A stretch of 64,000 nt of DNA from Sphingorhabdus sp. 109. GTDB taxonomy: Bacteria > Pseudomonadota > Alphaproteobacteria > Sphingomonadales > Sphingomonadaceae. Below, in pieces: positions 46,277 through 54,804 of the stretch. The notes under the pieces are model-generated. The model saw nothing but the letters and a program-made list of their open reading frames with translations, searched no databases and was not told where the DNA came from. The position numbers and the translations under genes are program-made. The stretch covers positions 1,426,804 to 1,490,803 of the forward strand of contig NZ_LR732707.1 of assembly GCF_902506555.1 (NCBI RefSeq), in the 5' to 3' direction. Position 1 is the first letter of the stretch. Each line of letters opens with the position of its first letter.

Positions 46277-46306
46277 TTGGGTAGGATGAGTAATCATCCT
46301 ACCCAA
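46277..46306 (+). repeat. perfect 13-bp hairpin with GTAA tetraloop
   Basis: TTGGGTAGGATGA pairs with TCATCCTACCCAA around GTAA, a GNRA-type tetraloop if read as plus-strand RNA. No T-run follows on either strand. It may belong to an unrecognised RNA, or be an operator or terminator. Confidence 0.55.
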
Positions 46307-46564
46307 TCGACCCTTAAACATGCCGCTGTCGCCTTCTGGCTTGTTCTGTTGATTGAACCCTATTTCAGCCTGCCAGGGTCATAATCGCCGCCATTATGCC
46401 GGGACGCAAAATTGTGGATCGGGAAGTTTGATCAGGGGACAATCTCTGCCCGAAGGTCCGGGGTGGGTTTCGCGGACTGATATCCGGCAGAACGTTTGAA
46501 TTCGGCAGCTATCAAGCCCCTCATCCAAAAACAAGGCTCGGAAATTTATAAAAGGAATGGTGAT

Positions 46565-46711
46565 GTGCTCAGCCTTGTTGAAAAACTTCAGGAAGTACTG
46601 AATTTTCTCGACGAGAACGATCTGTCCATCGCTGCCATAAAAGTCGAAGAGGCGATCGATGCATTGGAAGATATTGCATTGGAGAACCAAAAGCCCACAA
46701 CATCAGACTGA
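46565..46711 (+). CDS. small helical protein of unknown function
   Basis: A 48-residue frame starts at GTG 46565, 8 nt behind AAGGAAT. It reads MLSLVEKLQEVLNFLDEND, then IAAIKVEEAIDALEDIALEN, and looks like a two-helix hairpin. The frame continues upstream, but the ribosome binding site favours this start. I do not recognise a function. Confidence 0.5.
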   Translation: MLSLVEKLQEVLNFLDENDLSIAAIKVEEAIDALEDIALENQKPTTSD

Positions 46712-46773
46712 CCATCAGAACGCCTCGGTACTTCGATCATTGACTGAGGGATCAGGCAAGATCGCGGCTGATA

Positions 46774-47097
46774 TTACTGGATCTCGTAAACCAGAAAAAC
46801 GCATCGGGACAAGTTTCGCCCGAGTGCAGCATCGCATTGGCGTTCACTAACCTGAAAGAGCTCGGACTGTTTCAGCATATCGGACTCAATCGATCCATTC
46901 GCCCGGAGTTCGATGCGACGATGGATTACGACTTGTGCCTCAGCCATCGTTGCAGATGCCACGCGTGCCCTGTCATCGGCCTGCCCCCTGCCGTTCTGCC
47001 CATAAACGCCCACAACCATCGAGCAGCCGATTGCCAAGATCAACCGGAGCACCGGGGAGATTGTCTGCGTAACCGAATATCTCGCGATAGGGATCAC
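46774..47097 (-). CDS. possible small exported protein
   Basis: The open frame codes for up to 107 residues, with a hydrophobic segment (about 14-30, LRLILAIGCSMVVGVYG) that could be a signal or anchor, and a mature part ending CVFLVYEIQ. The start (GTG 47097) lies right against GAAGAG, so it is doubtful. Composition is protein-like but the family is not known. Confidence 0.35.
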   Translation of the reverse strand: MIPIARYSVTQTISPVLRLILAIGCSMVVGVYGQNGRGQADDRARVASATMAEAQVVIHRRIELRANGSIESDMLKQSELFQVSERQCDAALGRNLSRCVFLVYEIQ

Positions 47098-47328
47098 CTC
47101 TTCAGCACCTGACGAAATGTCAGACCTTGAGATTGATAACGGTAAAAATGGCGCGGCCTTAACCCGCTATTGCAGACGTTGAAAATTACGGGGCCGGAAC
47201 ACAGGCGCTGTGAGGATCGCTTGCGCAATTAGACGGCGGTCCAATCCTGTAAATTGCGCGTTCGTCCATCGTTGTATGCTCCTGCCCGCACAGCCAACCG
47301 TGTGTTCATAGCCAAAAGATTTTCCACG

Positions 47329-47700
47329 CTAGTCAGGTGATTGCCGGTACCTTGCGCGCTTGAAATCCAGACATTGCTCGCACCAGGACATCGCCTCTTT
47401 GGTCAATTTGACGCAATCAACTTTCTGCATTTCACGGGAAGGACATCGCTCCAGATAGCCTTCGGCTTCCAGTATTGCAGCCAATCTGGCTATGACCGAA
47501 GCTGGCCGGCATATGCTGCCCTTCAGGTCAGAGAGGTCCACGCAACGGTTCGCAGCGGTTGCGACATAGGCTTCCAGCATGAGTTCCCAGGCCGGATCAC
47601 CGAAGATTCTAGAATGCGCGAAATATAGATTTCGCTGCTGGTCTGCCCGAAGCTCGGTTGTGGCAAGAGTGACATAATCGGTTCCTCTTTGACCACTCAT
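47329..47700 (-). CDS. winged-helix (MarR-like) DNA-binding protein
   Basis: The 123-residue protein has RNLYFAHSRIFGDPAWELML followed by a winged-helix segment (CVDLSDLKGSICRPASVIAR, AAILEAEGYLERCPS). This layout resembles small wHTH proteins I associate with sphingomonads, and the protein encoded at 39812-40294 is of the same kind. Its ATG overlaps the RadC-like stop codon (ATGA), so it is the last gene of the five-gene operon. Confidence 0.72.
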   Translation of the reverse strand: MSGQRGTDYVTLATTELRADQQRNLYFAHSRIFGDPAWELMLEAYVATAANRCVDLSDLKGSICRPASVIARLAAILEAEGYLERCPSREMQKVDCVKLTKEAMSWCEQCLDFKRARYRQSPD

Positions 47701-48323
47701 ATTATCTTCAGCTTTCGAAAACTGGTCCAGCGATTGTTCGCAATGATGATATGATCAAGCAGACTTATATCCAGTTCCAAGCATAAGCTATGGATAGAAA
47801 CGGTGAATTCAATATCCGAAGTGCTGGGGGAAAGGTTTCCGCCCGGATGATTGTGAACGAGGATGAGTCCGCTGGCATCTAGTTCCAGGGCTCGTTTCAA
47901 GATCGTCCGGGGCTGGATATAGACCCGGTGCGGAGACCCTTCGCCGAATTCCTGCTCGCACAGCAGATGGTGCGAACTATCCAGAAACAATATGCGCATC
48001 CGTTCTGTGCTCCGGGCGCCCATCCGGGCTTGAAGATATTTCACCAGATTCCGATCGGTGGCCGAAATGAGTTTTCTCGGCAGATCCTCGCGCAATCTGG
48101 CGAGCATGAATTCTTCGCTTGCCTTGAGCAGCTTCACCACAGTGCGCTTTTTACCGAGAACACGGTGCAATGCCGCTTCGGATTCCCCCAGCATCCGACC
48201 AATTGAACCAAATTCGACGAGCAATGCCCCGGAAAGCCTGGCAGCCTCGTCCGGCTCGACAATCCTGATCAGGTTCGCCAGGACCTGTCGATCCCGATGG
48301 CTTTCAGTCGCTTCTGATGACAA
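47697..48323 (-). CDS. RadC-like JAB-domain protein
   Basis: The protein has about 208 residues. The C-terminal JAB/JAMM domain carries LVHNHPGGNLSPSTSD: His157 and His159, Ser167 and Asp170 in the HxH-x7-S-x2-D arrangement, so the zinc site looks intact. The N-terminal part has helix-hairpin-helix-like helices (EFGSIGRMLGESEAAL). A TTG at 48323 behind GGTGGG is taken as the start; the frame remains open to 48515 but this overlaps the upstream gene. RadC proteins are of uncertain function; a DNA-repair role is not proven. Confidence 0.8.
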   Translation of the reverse strand: MSSEATESHRDRQVLANLIRIVEPDEAARLSGALLVEFGSIGRMLGESEAALHRVLGKKRTVVKLLKASEEFMLARLREDLPRKLISATDRNLVKYLQARMGARSTERMRILFLDSSHHLLCEQEFGEGSPHRVYIQPRTILKRALELDASGLILVHNHPGGNLSPSTSDIEFTVSIHSLCLELDISLLDHIIIANNRWTSFRKLKII

Positions 48324-48706
48324 ATCGTACCCACCATCAGCAGCACCAACAAAGGATAGGAAGAAGCTATTTGCATGATCATATAGGCTTTTGGATGAAT
48401 CGTCACATCGAGCATCCTGGTGACGTGAGCCACCAGTGCGATTGTCTGAAGCGACGCTACACATAGCGGCCAGAACCGGTTTGCGCGCAATGCAACTGCG
48501 ACCAGCGCGAGCCATCCGGCCAAATCAATGACCAGATGCCCCGGGTCCAGAGCGGAATATTCAAGCGGGGTGACGATATGCACGGCAGGATCCAGTAGCA
48601 CCATCGCAATAACGATGCCGGCAACACAGCGCTCGGGCCCGCCTCCCCGATACAGTGCATACATGCAGACTGCGCCGAGGAACAAGAGAAAGACGAGAGT
48701 TCGCAT
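48269..48706 (-). CDS. small polytopic membrane protein of unknown function
   Basis: The 145-residue protein has about four hydrophobic segments (2-17, 27-46, 60-80, 110-128). Recognisable segments are GHLVIDLAGWLALVAVAL, RFWPLCVASLQ and YPLLVLLMVGTICHQKRL. I have seen similar proteins in sphingomonads, but the function is unknown. It overlaps the RadC-like gene start by about 55 nt and follows the small helical gene by 46 nt. Confidence 0.7.
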   Translation of the reverse strand: MRTLVFLLFLGAVCMYALYRGGGPERCVAGIVIAMVLLDPAVHIVTPLEYSALDPGHLVIDLAGWLALVAVALRANRFWPLCVASLQTIALVAHVTRMLDVTIHPKAYMIMQIASSYPLLVLLMVGTICHQKRLKAIGIDRSWRT

Positions 48707-48752
48707 GTTCCAGATGGACCATTCTCACGCATGACAGTCAACCACTGTTCGC

Positions 48753-49091
48753 TCACGCGGCGACGGAATGCAAATTGCCGGGGGTTCCGGAGGCTTGGAC
48801 GGCCGGGCAGTTCTCGTGCACATCCATACCGGCATATTCCTGTCCAACTTTCTGCAATTCACCATGCACCCGCAGCACATCACTGCTGGCTTCGACGAGC
48901 GCCATCTGTGCCTTGGCCAACCTTCGCACGGCAACCTGTCCCGTTGCCGCAGGAACACCGGTGTCGACACGGGCCTGTACCAGCGTCACCATCAGACTGG
49001 ACACCGAAATCAGTGCCTGATCTATAGAGGCCTCGGTGTGCGGCATATCTTGCTTGATGCGATCAGACGCGATTCTGATTGGATAAGACAT
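48753..49091 (-). CDS. small helical protein, sphingomonad-type
   Basis: The 112-residue protein is helical (VAVRRLAKAQMALVEASSDV, LRVHGELQKVG). An AAAGGAACAACT precedes the ATG at 49091. I associate this family with a sphingomonad regulatory cluster containing a LuxR-type membrane regulator, as seen here just upstream. No activity is known. Confidence 0.75.
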   Translation of the reverse strand: MSYPIRIASDRIKQDMPHTEASIDQALISVSSLMVTLVQARVDTGVPAATGQVAVRRLAKAQMALVEASSDVLRVHGELQKVGQEYAGMDVHENCPAVQASGTPGNLHSVAA

Positions 49092-49154
49092 AGTTGTTCC
49101 TTTCCGTAAATTACGGTTTTTTGCTGTTTCAAAAAGTGAGAGCCCGGCCGGCTG

Positions 49155-49670
49155 CTAGGCTGTCAACAGGCTGGAAAGGGACTGCGAAACGGACAAGGCG
49201 ATCAGAACAATCGCCAAAATTCCTATAGTCAGAATGACCATGATGGCTATTCTCTGCGCGGTTCCCCAATTCCCTTCCGGCTCTTTCAAGATTTGCGGCC
49301 AGACATTCGGATCGTTTTCAGTATCTATCTCGTAAGGGATCGACACTTCTTCGAGCATGAATGAACCTGGCCGCTCGTCTTGAGATCCTTCTGGACCGGA
49401 AACGCCATCGAAGGGAACACCTGCCGGATCATATAGTATCCGGTCATAGGTGCCGGAGGCTCTGGCATATATCAAAGCGGCCTCGTCGCGGGTCGCTGCA
49501 CCCAGCACCCGTCGCGCGCTCACCAGCCGTTGATCCACCGCGGGCTTGGAGATTTCGAGTATACGGGCAATTTCCTTGGAAGATTTACGCAGAACGACAA
49601 GGTGCAAACATTCTCGCTGCTTAGCCGTCAAATTGGCTACGCGCGCTGTTTCTGGCTCGATCTCGTCCAA
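49155..49670 (-). CDS. membrane-anchored LuxR-type transcriptional regulator
   Basis: The 171-residue protein has an N-terminal LuxR-type helix-turn-helix (LTAKQRECLHLVVLRKSSKE, ISKPAVDQRLVSARRVLG) and a C-terminal membrane helix (about residues 140-165, IMVILTIGILAIVLIALSV), so the DNA-binding domain would sit at the membrane. No sensory domain is seen between them. It is the first gene of the five-gene minus-strand operon. Confidence 0.8.
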   Translation of the reverse strand: MDEIEPETARVANLTAKQRECLHLVVLRKSSKEIARILEISKPAVDQRLVSARRVLGAATRDEAALIYARASGTYDRILYDPAGVPFDGVSGPEGSQDERPGSFMLEEVSIPYEIDTENDPNVWPQILKEPEGNWGTAQRIAIMVILTIGILAIVLIALSVSQSLSSLLTA

Positions 49671-49796
49671 GGTTAAATCCCGTTAATTCGGTTTCTTCAT
49701 ACTGAACAGCTCAATGTAACGCAACTGGCTCCAAGGGTATGGAAATCACCGATAACTGGCCCGGGGATCCATGATCAATATCGAGGCAATCAGTCG

Positions 49797-50084
49797 CTAC
49801 TGCAGCTTAGCAAAATGCTGTCCCGGGTGGATCGACCATAGGATCAGGCTGGCCGAAGACCGCGCAAAGAGCAACGCAGTACTCGAGACCATGGCTGCAA
49901 AGGAAGGATGAGGGCGCATCAGTGCAGCAATACCAACGCCCCAACCCGGGAAAAGAACCGAGAGCACAGTGAACAGCGCCGGAAAAGAAACGCCAAGCTT
50001 CCCGGCCACGGCAAACGAACGGTTGCTGCCCCAGTGAGCATACGGTCCTTGCATGGCGACGAGCTCAAAAATGGGAAATATCAT
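49797..50084 (-). CDS. possible small membrane protein coupled to the hybrid kinase gene
   Basis: The 95-residue frame starts at an ATG sharing a base with the kinase stop codon (TGATG), which suggests translational coupling. It has two moderately hydrophobic segments (about 25-55 and 60-85). No family is recognised, and the coding status is uncertain. Confidence 0.4.
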   Translation of the reverse strand: MIFPIFELVAMQGPYAHWGSNRSFAVAGKLGVSFPALFTVLSVLFPGWGVGIAALMRPHPSFAAMVSSTALLFARSSASLILWSIHPGQHFAKLQ

Positions 50085-52360
50085 CAGGCCGCCCAGTCAA
50101 GCACCGCTTTACGCAGCGAGTCTATCGCCAGCGGTTTGGCAAGATGCGCCTGCATTCCAGCTTCCAGACAGCGTTCGATATCCTGCTCGAATGCATTCGC
50201 CGTCAGCGCAACAATGGGGAGCGTTTCAGCGCCGATACCCTGTTCGCGAACCATTCGAGTGGCCTTGATGCCGTCAACATAGGGCATCTGCAAATCCATC
50301 AGGGCAAGGTCATACTGATTTTCCGAATATTCTGCTTTTCTGATCATGGCCACCGCTTCCGCTCCGTCGACAGCCAGTTCATATTCATAACCAAGCCGGG
50401 TCAGCATTTCTCCGATCAACACCTGGTTAACGTCATGATCTTCGGCCACCAGAATTCGCAGCGCATCCGGACTGTTGTCGCATGACACTCCCGGCTGGGC
50501 AGGGAATTTGACAAGATTTCTGGGCGCGCCCTGTTCAAGCCGGTCCACGGGTATTTGCACCGTGAATTTGGAACCGCGAGCGACATAGCTTTCCAGGAGG
50601 ATTTCCCCCCCCATAAGTTCGACCAGCTGCTTGCTGATCGTCAGCCCCAATCCGCTGCCGCCATGTTTTCTGGCGGTTGAATCATCTTCCTGAATGAACG
50701 GCTCAAAGATTGCCTCCTGCCGGTCGAATGCGATCCCTACCCCGGTGTCGGCCACAGCTATGGAGAGTTCCGGTCCATCGGATTCCCTGAACGATGCGGA
50801 TATCGTAATGTAGCCGGTCTCGGTAAACTTGATGGCATTTGCCAGCAGATTCATCACTATTTGCCGCAGTCGAAAACCATCCACCTCAATCCACTGGGGA
50901 AGGTCCTTGTCTACCTCGATCAAGATCGTCAGGTTTTTCTCTTCTGCATTTGGGGAAAAAATCTTGACGCAACTGGTCAGCAAATGGCGGATATCGAATG
51001 GCTCGGGCGAAATTGTCATCGACCCGGAATCGACTTTCGAAATATCCAGAATATCATTGAGCAACGTCATCATCGCCGAACCGGAATCGGCTATCAGGCC
51101 GACATATTTCTTTTGTGTTTCATTCAGCGTGCCATCATCGAGCAACTGAGTGAAACCGATAACACCATTCATCGGGGTGCGGATTTCGTGACTCATATTC
51201 GCTAGAAATTTCGATTTTGCGCCGGTTGCAGCCTTGGCAGTTTCCAAAGCGCTGACAATTTCTCTTTCCTTGTCGACCAGTATCTGGGTTTTGTTTCTGA
51301 CCTCTTGCCGAACATAGGCTTCCCGCCGGGCATAGAACATCACCAGCGTGGCGAAGGCCAACACCAATGCCAATCCGCCGATCAGGACAAATTTGGGCTC
51401 CTGCGTACCGACATTGGCCTCGAATTCTGGTGTGCTATCCCATGAAACGGTCCATTGCTGCCCCATCATCGGCAGTACTTTGGTGACAGAAAAGCGCGGT
51501 TGATGAGATTTTTCAACGCCGGATCTATTCTCGAAAATCAGCTCGGAGTCATTTGTCGATGTTCCATCATAGACCGTGATTTTGAAATTTGTGCCCTGAC
51601 TTGCAGTCAGCCCTTTCATAAAACGTGATGCGATGAACGGAGCGTAGACCCAACCCCGGAAGGCAGCACGGCGTTGCGACACCGAATTTAATGGCCGACC
51701 GGATTCATAAATAGGCCGGAGCAGAAGAAAACCCGCGCTTTTTTCCTTGTCCTGTACCAGAAAAATGCGTTTCGTAATCGTAGCCTTGCCCGTATCTCTT
51801 GCCTGATAGGCAGCGGAACGACGATTGGTTTCGAAGCCGATGTCCAGACCTACCGCTTCCTTGTTGATAGATATCGGTTCGATATATGTAATCGGCAATA
51901 TTTCGGACCATTGTGTCTGCGGATAGACTTCAATATCGGTGACGCCCCGCGCAGCGAGATCAGCAAGAAATACGTCTTCCTTGGAGCGCAATATTTGCTC
52001 GATATATCCGATTCCGTTGATGCCAGGCAGAGTTTCCTCGATTTTCAGGATATCAACGAACGTTTTCCAGTCGCCTATCTCAACCCGCTCCGAAGCGGCA
52101 AACAGAGCCGCACCGCTGTCCAACGCCTGCCGGTAAGACTCTATCCTGTGCGTAAGTGCCAGCTCGCTATCCTTGGACAGGGTTTCAAAAGCCGCCAGAT
52201 TACGCTCGTATGTAGTTGTCTTGGTCAGGTTCCAGGCGAAAATTGTCACGGCCAGCAATATGACCGTGCCGAATAACAACGTTGCACCAGTCGTGATGTT
52301 CATCGGGAATATCTCGTTTTCCCCTAGCCTGCGGGCTATTCGCTTTAACGCCAGTTCCAT
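50084..52360 (-). CDS. CHASE-domain hybrid sensor histidine kinase
   Basis: The 758-residue inner-membrane protein has helices near residues 24-46 and 325-345 bracketing a periplasmic CHASE domain (GINGIGYIEQI, YIEPISINKEAVGLDIGFE in parts). A coiled region leads into HisKA (FLANMSHEIRTPMNG, His near 391), an HATPase (DTGVGIAFDRQE, GGSGLGLTISKQLV) and a C-terminal receiver (VAEDHDVNQVLIG, Asp in ALMDLQMPYVDG). It is the kinase of a phosphorelay with the two receivers encoded alongside. ATG 52360 or TTG 52363. Confidence 0.92.
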   Translation of the reverse strand: MELALKRIARRLGENEIFPMNITTGATLLFGTVILLAVTIFAWNLTKTTTYERNLAAFETLSKDSELALTHRIESYRQALDSGAALFAASERVEIGDWKTFVDILKIEETLPGINGIGYIEQILRSKEDVFLADLAARGVTDIEVYPQTQWSEILPITYIEPISINKEAVGLDIGFETNRRSAAYQARDTGKATITKRIFLVQDKEKSAGFLLLRPIYESGRPLNSVSQRRAAFRGWVYAPFIASRFMKGLTASQGTNFKITVYDGTSTNDSELIFENRSGVEKSHQPRFSVTKVLPMMGQQWTVSWDSTPEFEANVGTQEPKFVLIGGLALVLAFATLVMFYARREAYVRQEVRNKTQILVDKEREIVSALETAKAATGAKSKFLANMSHEIRTPMNGVIGFTQLLDDGTLNETQKKYVGLIADSGSAMMTLLNDILDISKVDSGSMTISPEPFDIRHLLTSCVKIFSPNAEEKNLTILIEVDKDLPQWIEVDGFRLRQIVMNLLANAIKFTETGYITISASFRESDGPELSIAVADTGVGIAFDRQEAIFEPFIQEDDSTARKHGGSGLGLTISKQLVELMGGEILLESYVARGSKFTVQIPVDRLEQGAPRNLVKFPAQPGVSCDNSPDALRILVAEDHDVNQVLIGEMLTRLGYEYELAVDGAEAVAMIRKAEYSENQYDLALMDLQMPYVDGIKATRMVREQGIGAETLPIVALTANAFEQDIERCLEAGMQAHLAKPLAIDSLRKAVLDWAA

Positions 52361-52365
52361 CAAGC

Positions 52366-52755
52366 TTATCCAACCTGTTGCAGGGATGCCCGCGATCCCA
52401 GCAGCGACGATATCCGATCGGCCAGATCTTGCGGCAGAAATGGTTTCGCCATGTAATCGGCTGCGCCCCCGCGAAAAGCCTCGACCATCGCGTTTGTACC
52501 GGTCTGGCTGGTCAAAACCAGCACCGGGATTGCCGCCGTTCTAGCCTGGCGCTTCAAAACAGGCAGCACCTCCGGCCCCCTCAATCCGGGCATCCGATTG
52601 TCCAGAATAATCAGGTCAGGACGAGCACGAAGCGCCGCAGACAGGACGCTATATCCGTTGTCGACGACCACAACCTTGTGACCGCAAGACTCGAGCTTGT
52701 GATATACCAAGTCGCCCAGAAGCGCATCATCATCTGCAAACAGGATAGTTGCCAA
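52366..52755 (-). CDS. single-domain response regulator
   Basis: A receiver of about 129 residues: ILFADDDALLGDLVYHKLE (acidic pocket), Asp in LIILDNRMPGLRGPEVLPV, LTSQTG and Lys in YMAKPFLPQDLADRI. No output domain. A TTG at 52755 at 7 nt from AAGGA is preferred; ATG is absent. It overlaps nothing and its TAA sits 5 nt before the kinase start, so they are co-transcribed. Confidence 0.85.
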   Translation of the reverse strand: MATILFADDDALLGDLVYHKLESCGHKVVVVDNGYSVLSAALRARPDLIILDNRMPGLRGPEVLPVLKRQARTAAIPVLVLTSQTGTNAMVEAFRGGAADYMAKPFLPQDLADRISSLLGSRASLQQVG

Positions 52756-53171
52756 TTTCAATTCCTTTGGATCAAATTCCCCACACAACCCAGCGCGGAA
52801 AATCAAAACAGACGGATTCAGATCAAATCCGTCCCGGTCATGTCTCGATGTAGTTACGGAGCAAACGTTTCAGAATTAACCATTCTGCGCTCAACAAATG
52901 CATCGAGACCAGCAATAGCCCGCAGGATAGCTGGCATTATCAGCCTTGGAACTCCGGTAATTTCTTCTGGCAGGAACGGCTTTTGCAGCCAGAGCGGTGA
53001 TATCAGGCAATCCTGACAAGCCGTCAGCTAACCGACAGGTCTATTGTCAAACATCCCGCGCGTTGGTCCTTAACCGCCGATCAAAATCGCCGTCTTTCAT
53101 TTTGGCCCAAGCATAATCCCGATCAGCATCAGAGATGGATCGGCAAATCGCCTAGGAAGAAAGACGAACTC

Positions 53172-53957
53172 ATGAAGCATGATCAGGATCAAATCAGGAC
53201 AGGCGCAGACATGCCACTCCACAGCAAAGCCGCGACAGGCAGATCATCATCTGTCAACGCCCGCCTGCTGTTGGTTGAAGATCATGATGTGAACCAGATC
53301 CTTATTCAGGCCATGACCAGAAAATTGGGTTATGAGACAGAATTGGCTGCGGATGGAACCGAAGCCGTCGCGAAAGTCACGCGGTCGAAATCCGAAGATA
53401 TCCCCTATGATCTCGTGCTGATGGATATCCAGATGCCGTTCATGGACGGATATGAAGCCACCCGAATAATCAGGGCGAGCGGAATATCGGCCGAGAATCT
53501 GCCTATAATTGCGGTTACCGCAAACGCATTCGGCGATGATATCCGGAGCTGCCTGGAGGCGGGAATGCAGTCCCATATTTCAAAACCGGTTGATATCTCC
53601 AATCTTCAAACCGTTCTTCAACAGTGGACCAAGCCTCGAAAGCCGCACCGAACAGAACGACCCGCGCCAGCATCAAGAAAGGATTTTGATGATGCCCTGT
53701 TCGAACGATATCAGACACGTAGGCGAGACGCGATCAGCAGTATCGTCAGCTTCGTACAGAAAGGCACTTTTTCCGACGGCGAATCGCTTCAAATCAGGGA
53801 AAAACTGCACAAGCTTGCCGGCACCGCCGCAATGTTCGGCGATCGGAAGCTGGGCAATCATGCAAGACTGATCGAAGACGGACTGCAGCAGTGGGAAATA
53901 TCCGAACGGCCCCAAAAAATGCGCAGCGCACTGCAACAGTTGCTAGAAGCAGCGTAA
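53172..53957 (+). CDS. receiver-HPt phosphorelay protein
   Basis: The 261-residue protein has a receiver (VEDHDVNQILIQAMTRKLG; Asp in LVLMDIQMPFMDGYEATRII, in parts; Lys in ISKPVDISNL) and a C-terminal HPt domain with KLHKLAGTAAMFGDRKLG, where the His is the phosphoacceptor. The receiver closely resembles that at the C-terminus of the hybrid kinase, with VNQ, LGYE and TANAF segments shared. It could relay phosphate from the hybrid kinase. Confidence 0.87.
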   Translation: MKHDQDQIRTGADMPLHSKAATGRSSSVNARLLLVEDHDVNQILIQAMTRKLGYETELAADGTEAVAKVTRSKSEDIPYDLVLMDIQMPFMDGYEATRIIRASGISAENLPIIAVTANAFGDDIRSCLEAGMQSHISKPVDISNLQTVLQQWTKPRKPHRTERPAPASRKDFDDALFERYQTRRRDAISSIVSFVQKGTFSDGESLQIREKLHKLAGTAAMFGDRKLGNHARLIEDGLQQWEISERPQKMRSALQQLLEAA

Positions 53958-53971
53958 CATGAGTGCCGCCC

Positions 53972-53993
53972 GTCGCGCTGGTTCAGGCGACGC
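53972..53993. terminator. hairpin between convergent genes
   Basis: CGTCGC pairs with GCGACG around a 10-nt loop, between the receiver-HPt and cysQ genes. There is no T-run. Confidence 0.3.
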
Positions 53994-54060
53994 CGAGGGT
54001 GCTGGTCGAGACTGATGCGCCCGACGGCTTGGCCATCTACGATGGAAAGATGATTGCTGT

Positions 54061-54804
54061 TCAGTCGTTCAGAGCGCCAAAAACAGCATCCGTCCACTCT
54101 TTCCGGCAGATCAGAAGGTCCGGCATATAGGTATCCTTCTGATTATAGATAAGCGGTGAGCCGTCGATCCGGGAACAATGCAGGCCGTAAGCCGATGCGA
54201 CCGCTACCGGCGCGCAACTATCCCACTCATATTGCCCGCCCGAATGGAGATAAATTTCCGCCTCCCCCTGCACCACGGCCATGGCCTTGGCGCCAGCCGA
54301 CCCCATCGGCAGCAACTCGCCACCCAAACGATCGGCCACAGAGACCGCTTCTGCAGCCGGCCGGGTACGGCTGACCACGAGGCGCGGAGGGCCTTCATAA
54401 CTGCTGAGCCCGACCACTTTATCACTCCGCAGAACGACGCCCCCGTCCTGCCCCGGCAAGGCAACAGCACCGGTCGAGGCAATGCCATCCACGGCAAGCG
54501 CAACGTGCACAGCCCAGTCCGAGCGCGCTTCTCCATATTCTCGGGTTCCGTCAACCGGATCGATAATCCAGACGCGCGATTTGTCGAGCCGTTCATCGGT
54601 ATCCTTGCTTTCTTCTGAAAGAAGGCCGTCTTCGGGCCGCTGCTGACGCAGGGCATGGACCAGAAATTCGTTGGCGGTCTGGTCCCCGGCTTTGCCGAGG
54701 GACTTGCCTTCGAACATTCCGCTTTCGCGAACTTCAAGCAATATCCGTCCGGCAATATGCGCAAGATGGGCTGCGAGGTCAGCGTCGGTCATAGTTTTAC
54801 TCAT
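54061..54804 (-). CDS. cysQ: 3'(2'),5'-bisphosphate nucleotidase
   Basis: The 247-residue magnesium-dependent phosphatase of the inositol-monophosphatase fold hydrolyses PAP (the by-product of PAPS use) to AMP. Metal-site motifs: [26 protein letters not shown] (the DPxDGT motif), and the C-terminal [14 protein letters not shown]. It overlaps cysNC by 4 nt (ATGA), linking it to sulfate activation. Confidence 0.93.
   Translation of the reverse strand: MSKTMTDADLAAHLAHIAGRILLEVRESGMFEGKSLGKAGDQTANEFLVHALRQQRPEDGLLSEESKDTDERLDKSRVWIIDPVDGTREYGEARSDWAVHVALAVDGIASTGAVALPGQDGGVVLRSDKVVGLSSYEGPPRLVVSRTRPAAEAVSVADRLGGELLPMGSAGAKAMAVVQGEAEIYLHSGGQYEWDSCAPVAVASAYGLHCSRIDGSPLIYNQKDTYMPDLLICRKEWTDAVFGALND

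Larger units (their letters stand above)
45696..46564. other. weakly coding region with two dyads
   Basis: About 870 bases without a convincing gene; short frames on both strands lack good ribosome binding sites. It is A/T-richer than its surroundings. Two inverted repeats are listed separately: an AT-rich dyad at 45795-45827 and a 13-bp hairpin at 46277-46306. Gene decay is possible, but no recognisable fragment was found. Confidence 0.4.

Noticed and set aside
46127-46321. 64-residue minus-strand frame over the 13-bp hairpin
   Set aside because: No ribosome binding site; the perfect palindrome explains part of the openness of the frame.
46394-46690. 98-residue minus-strand frame
   Set aside because: Opposite the better supported small helical gene at 46565-46711; no start signals.
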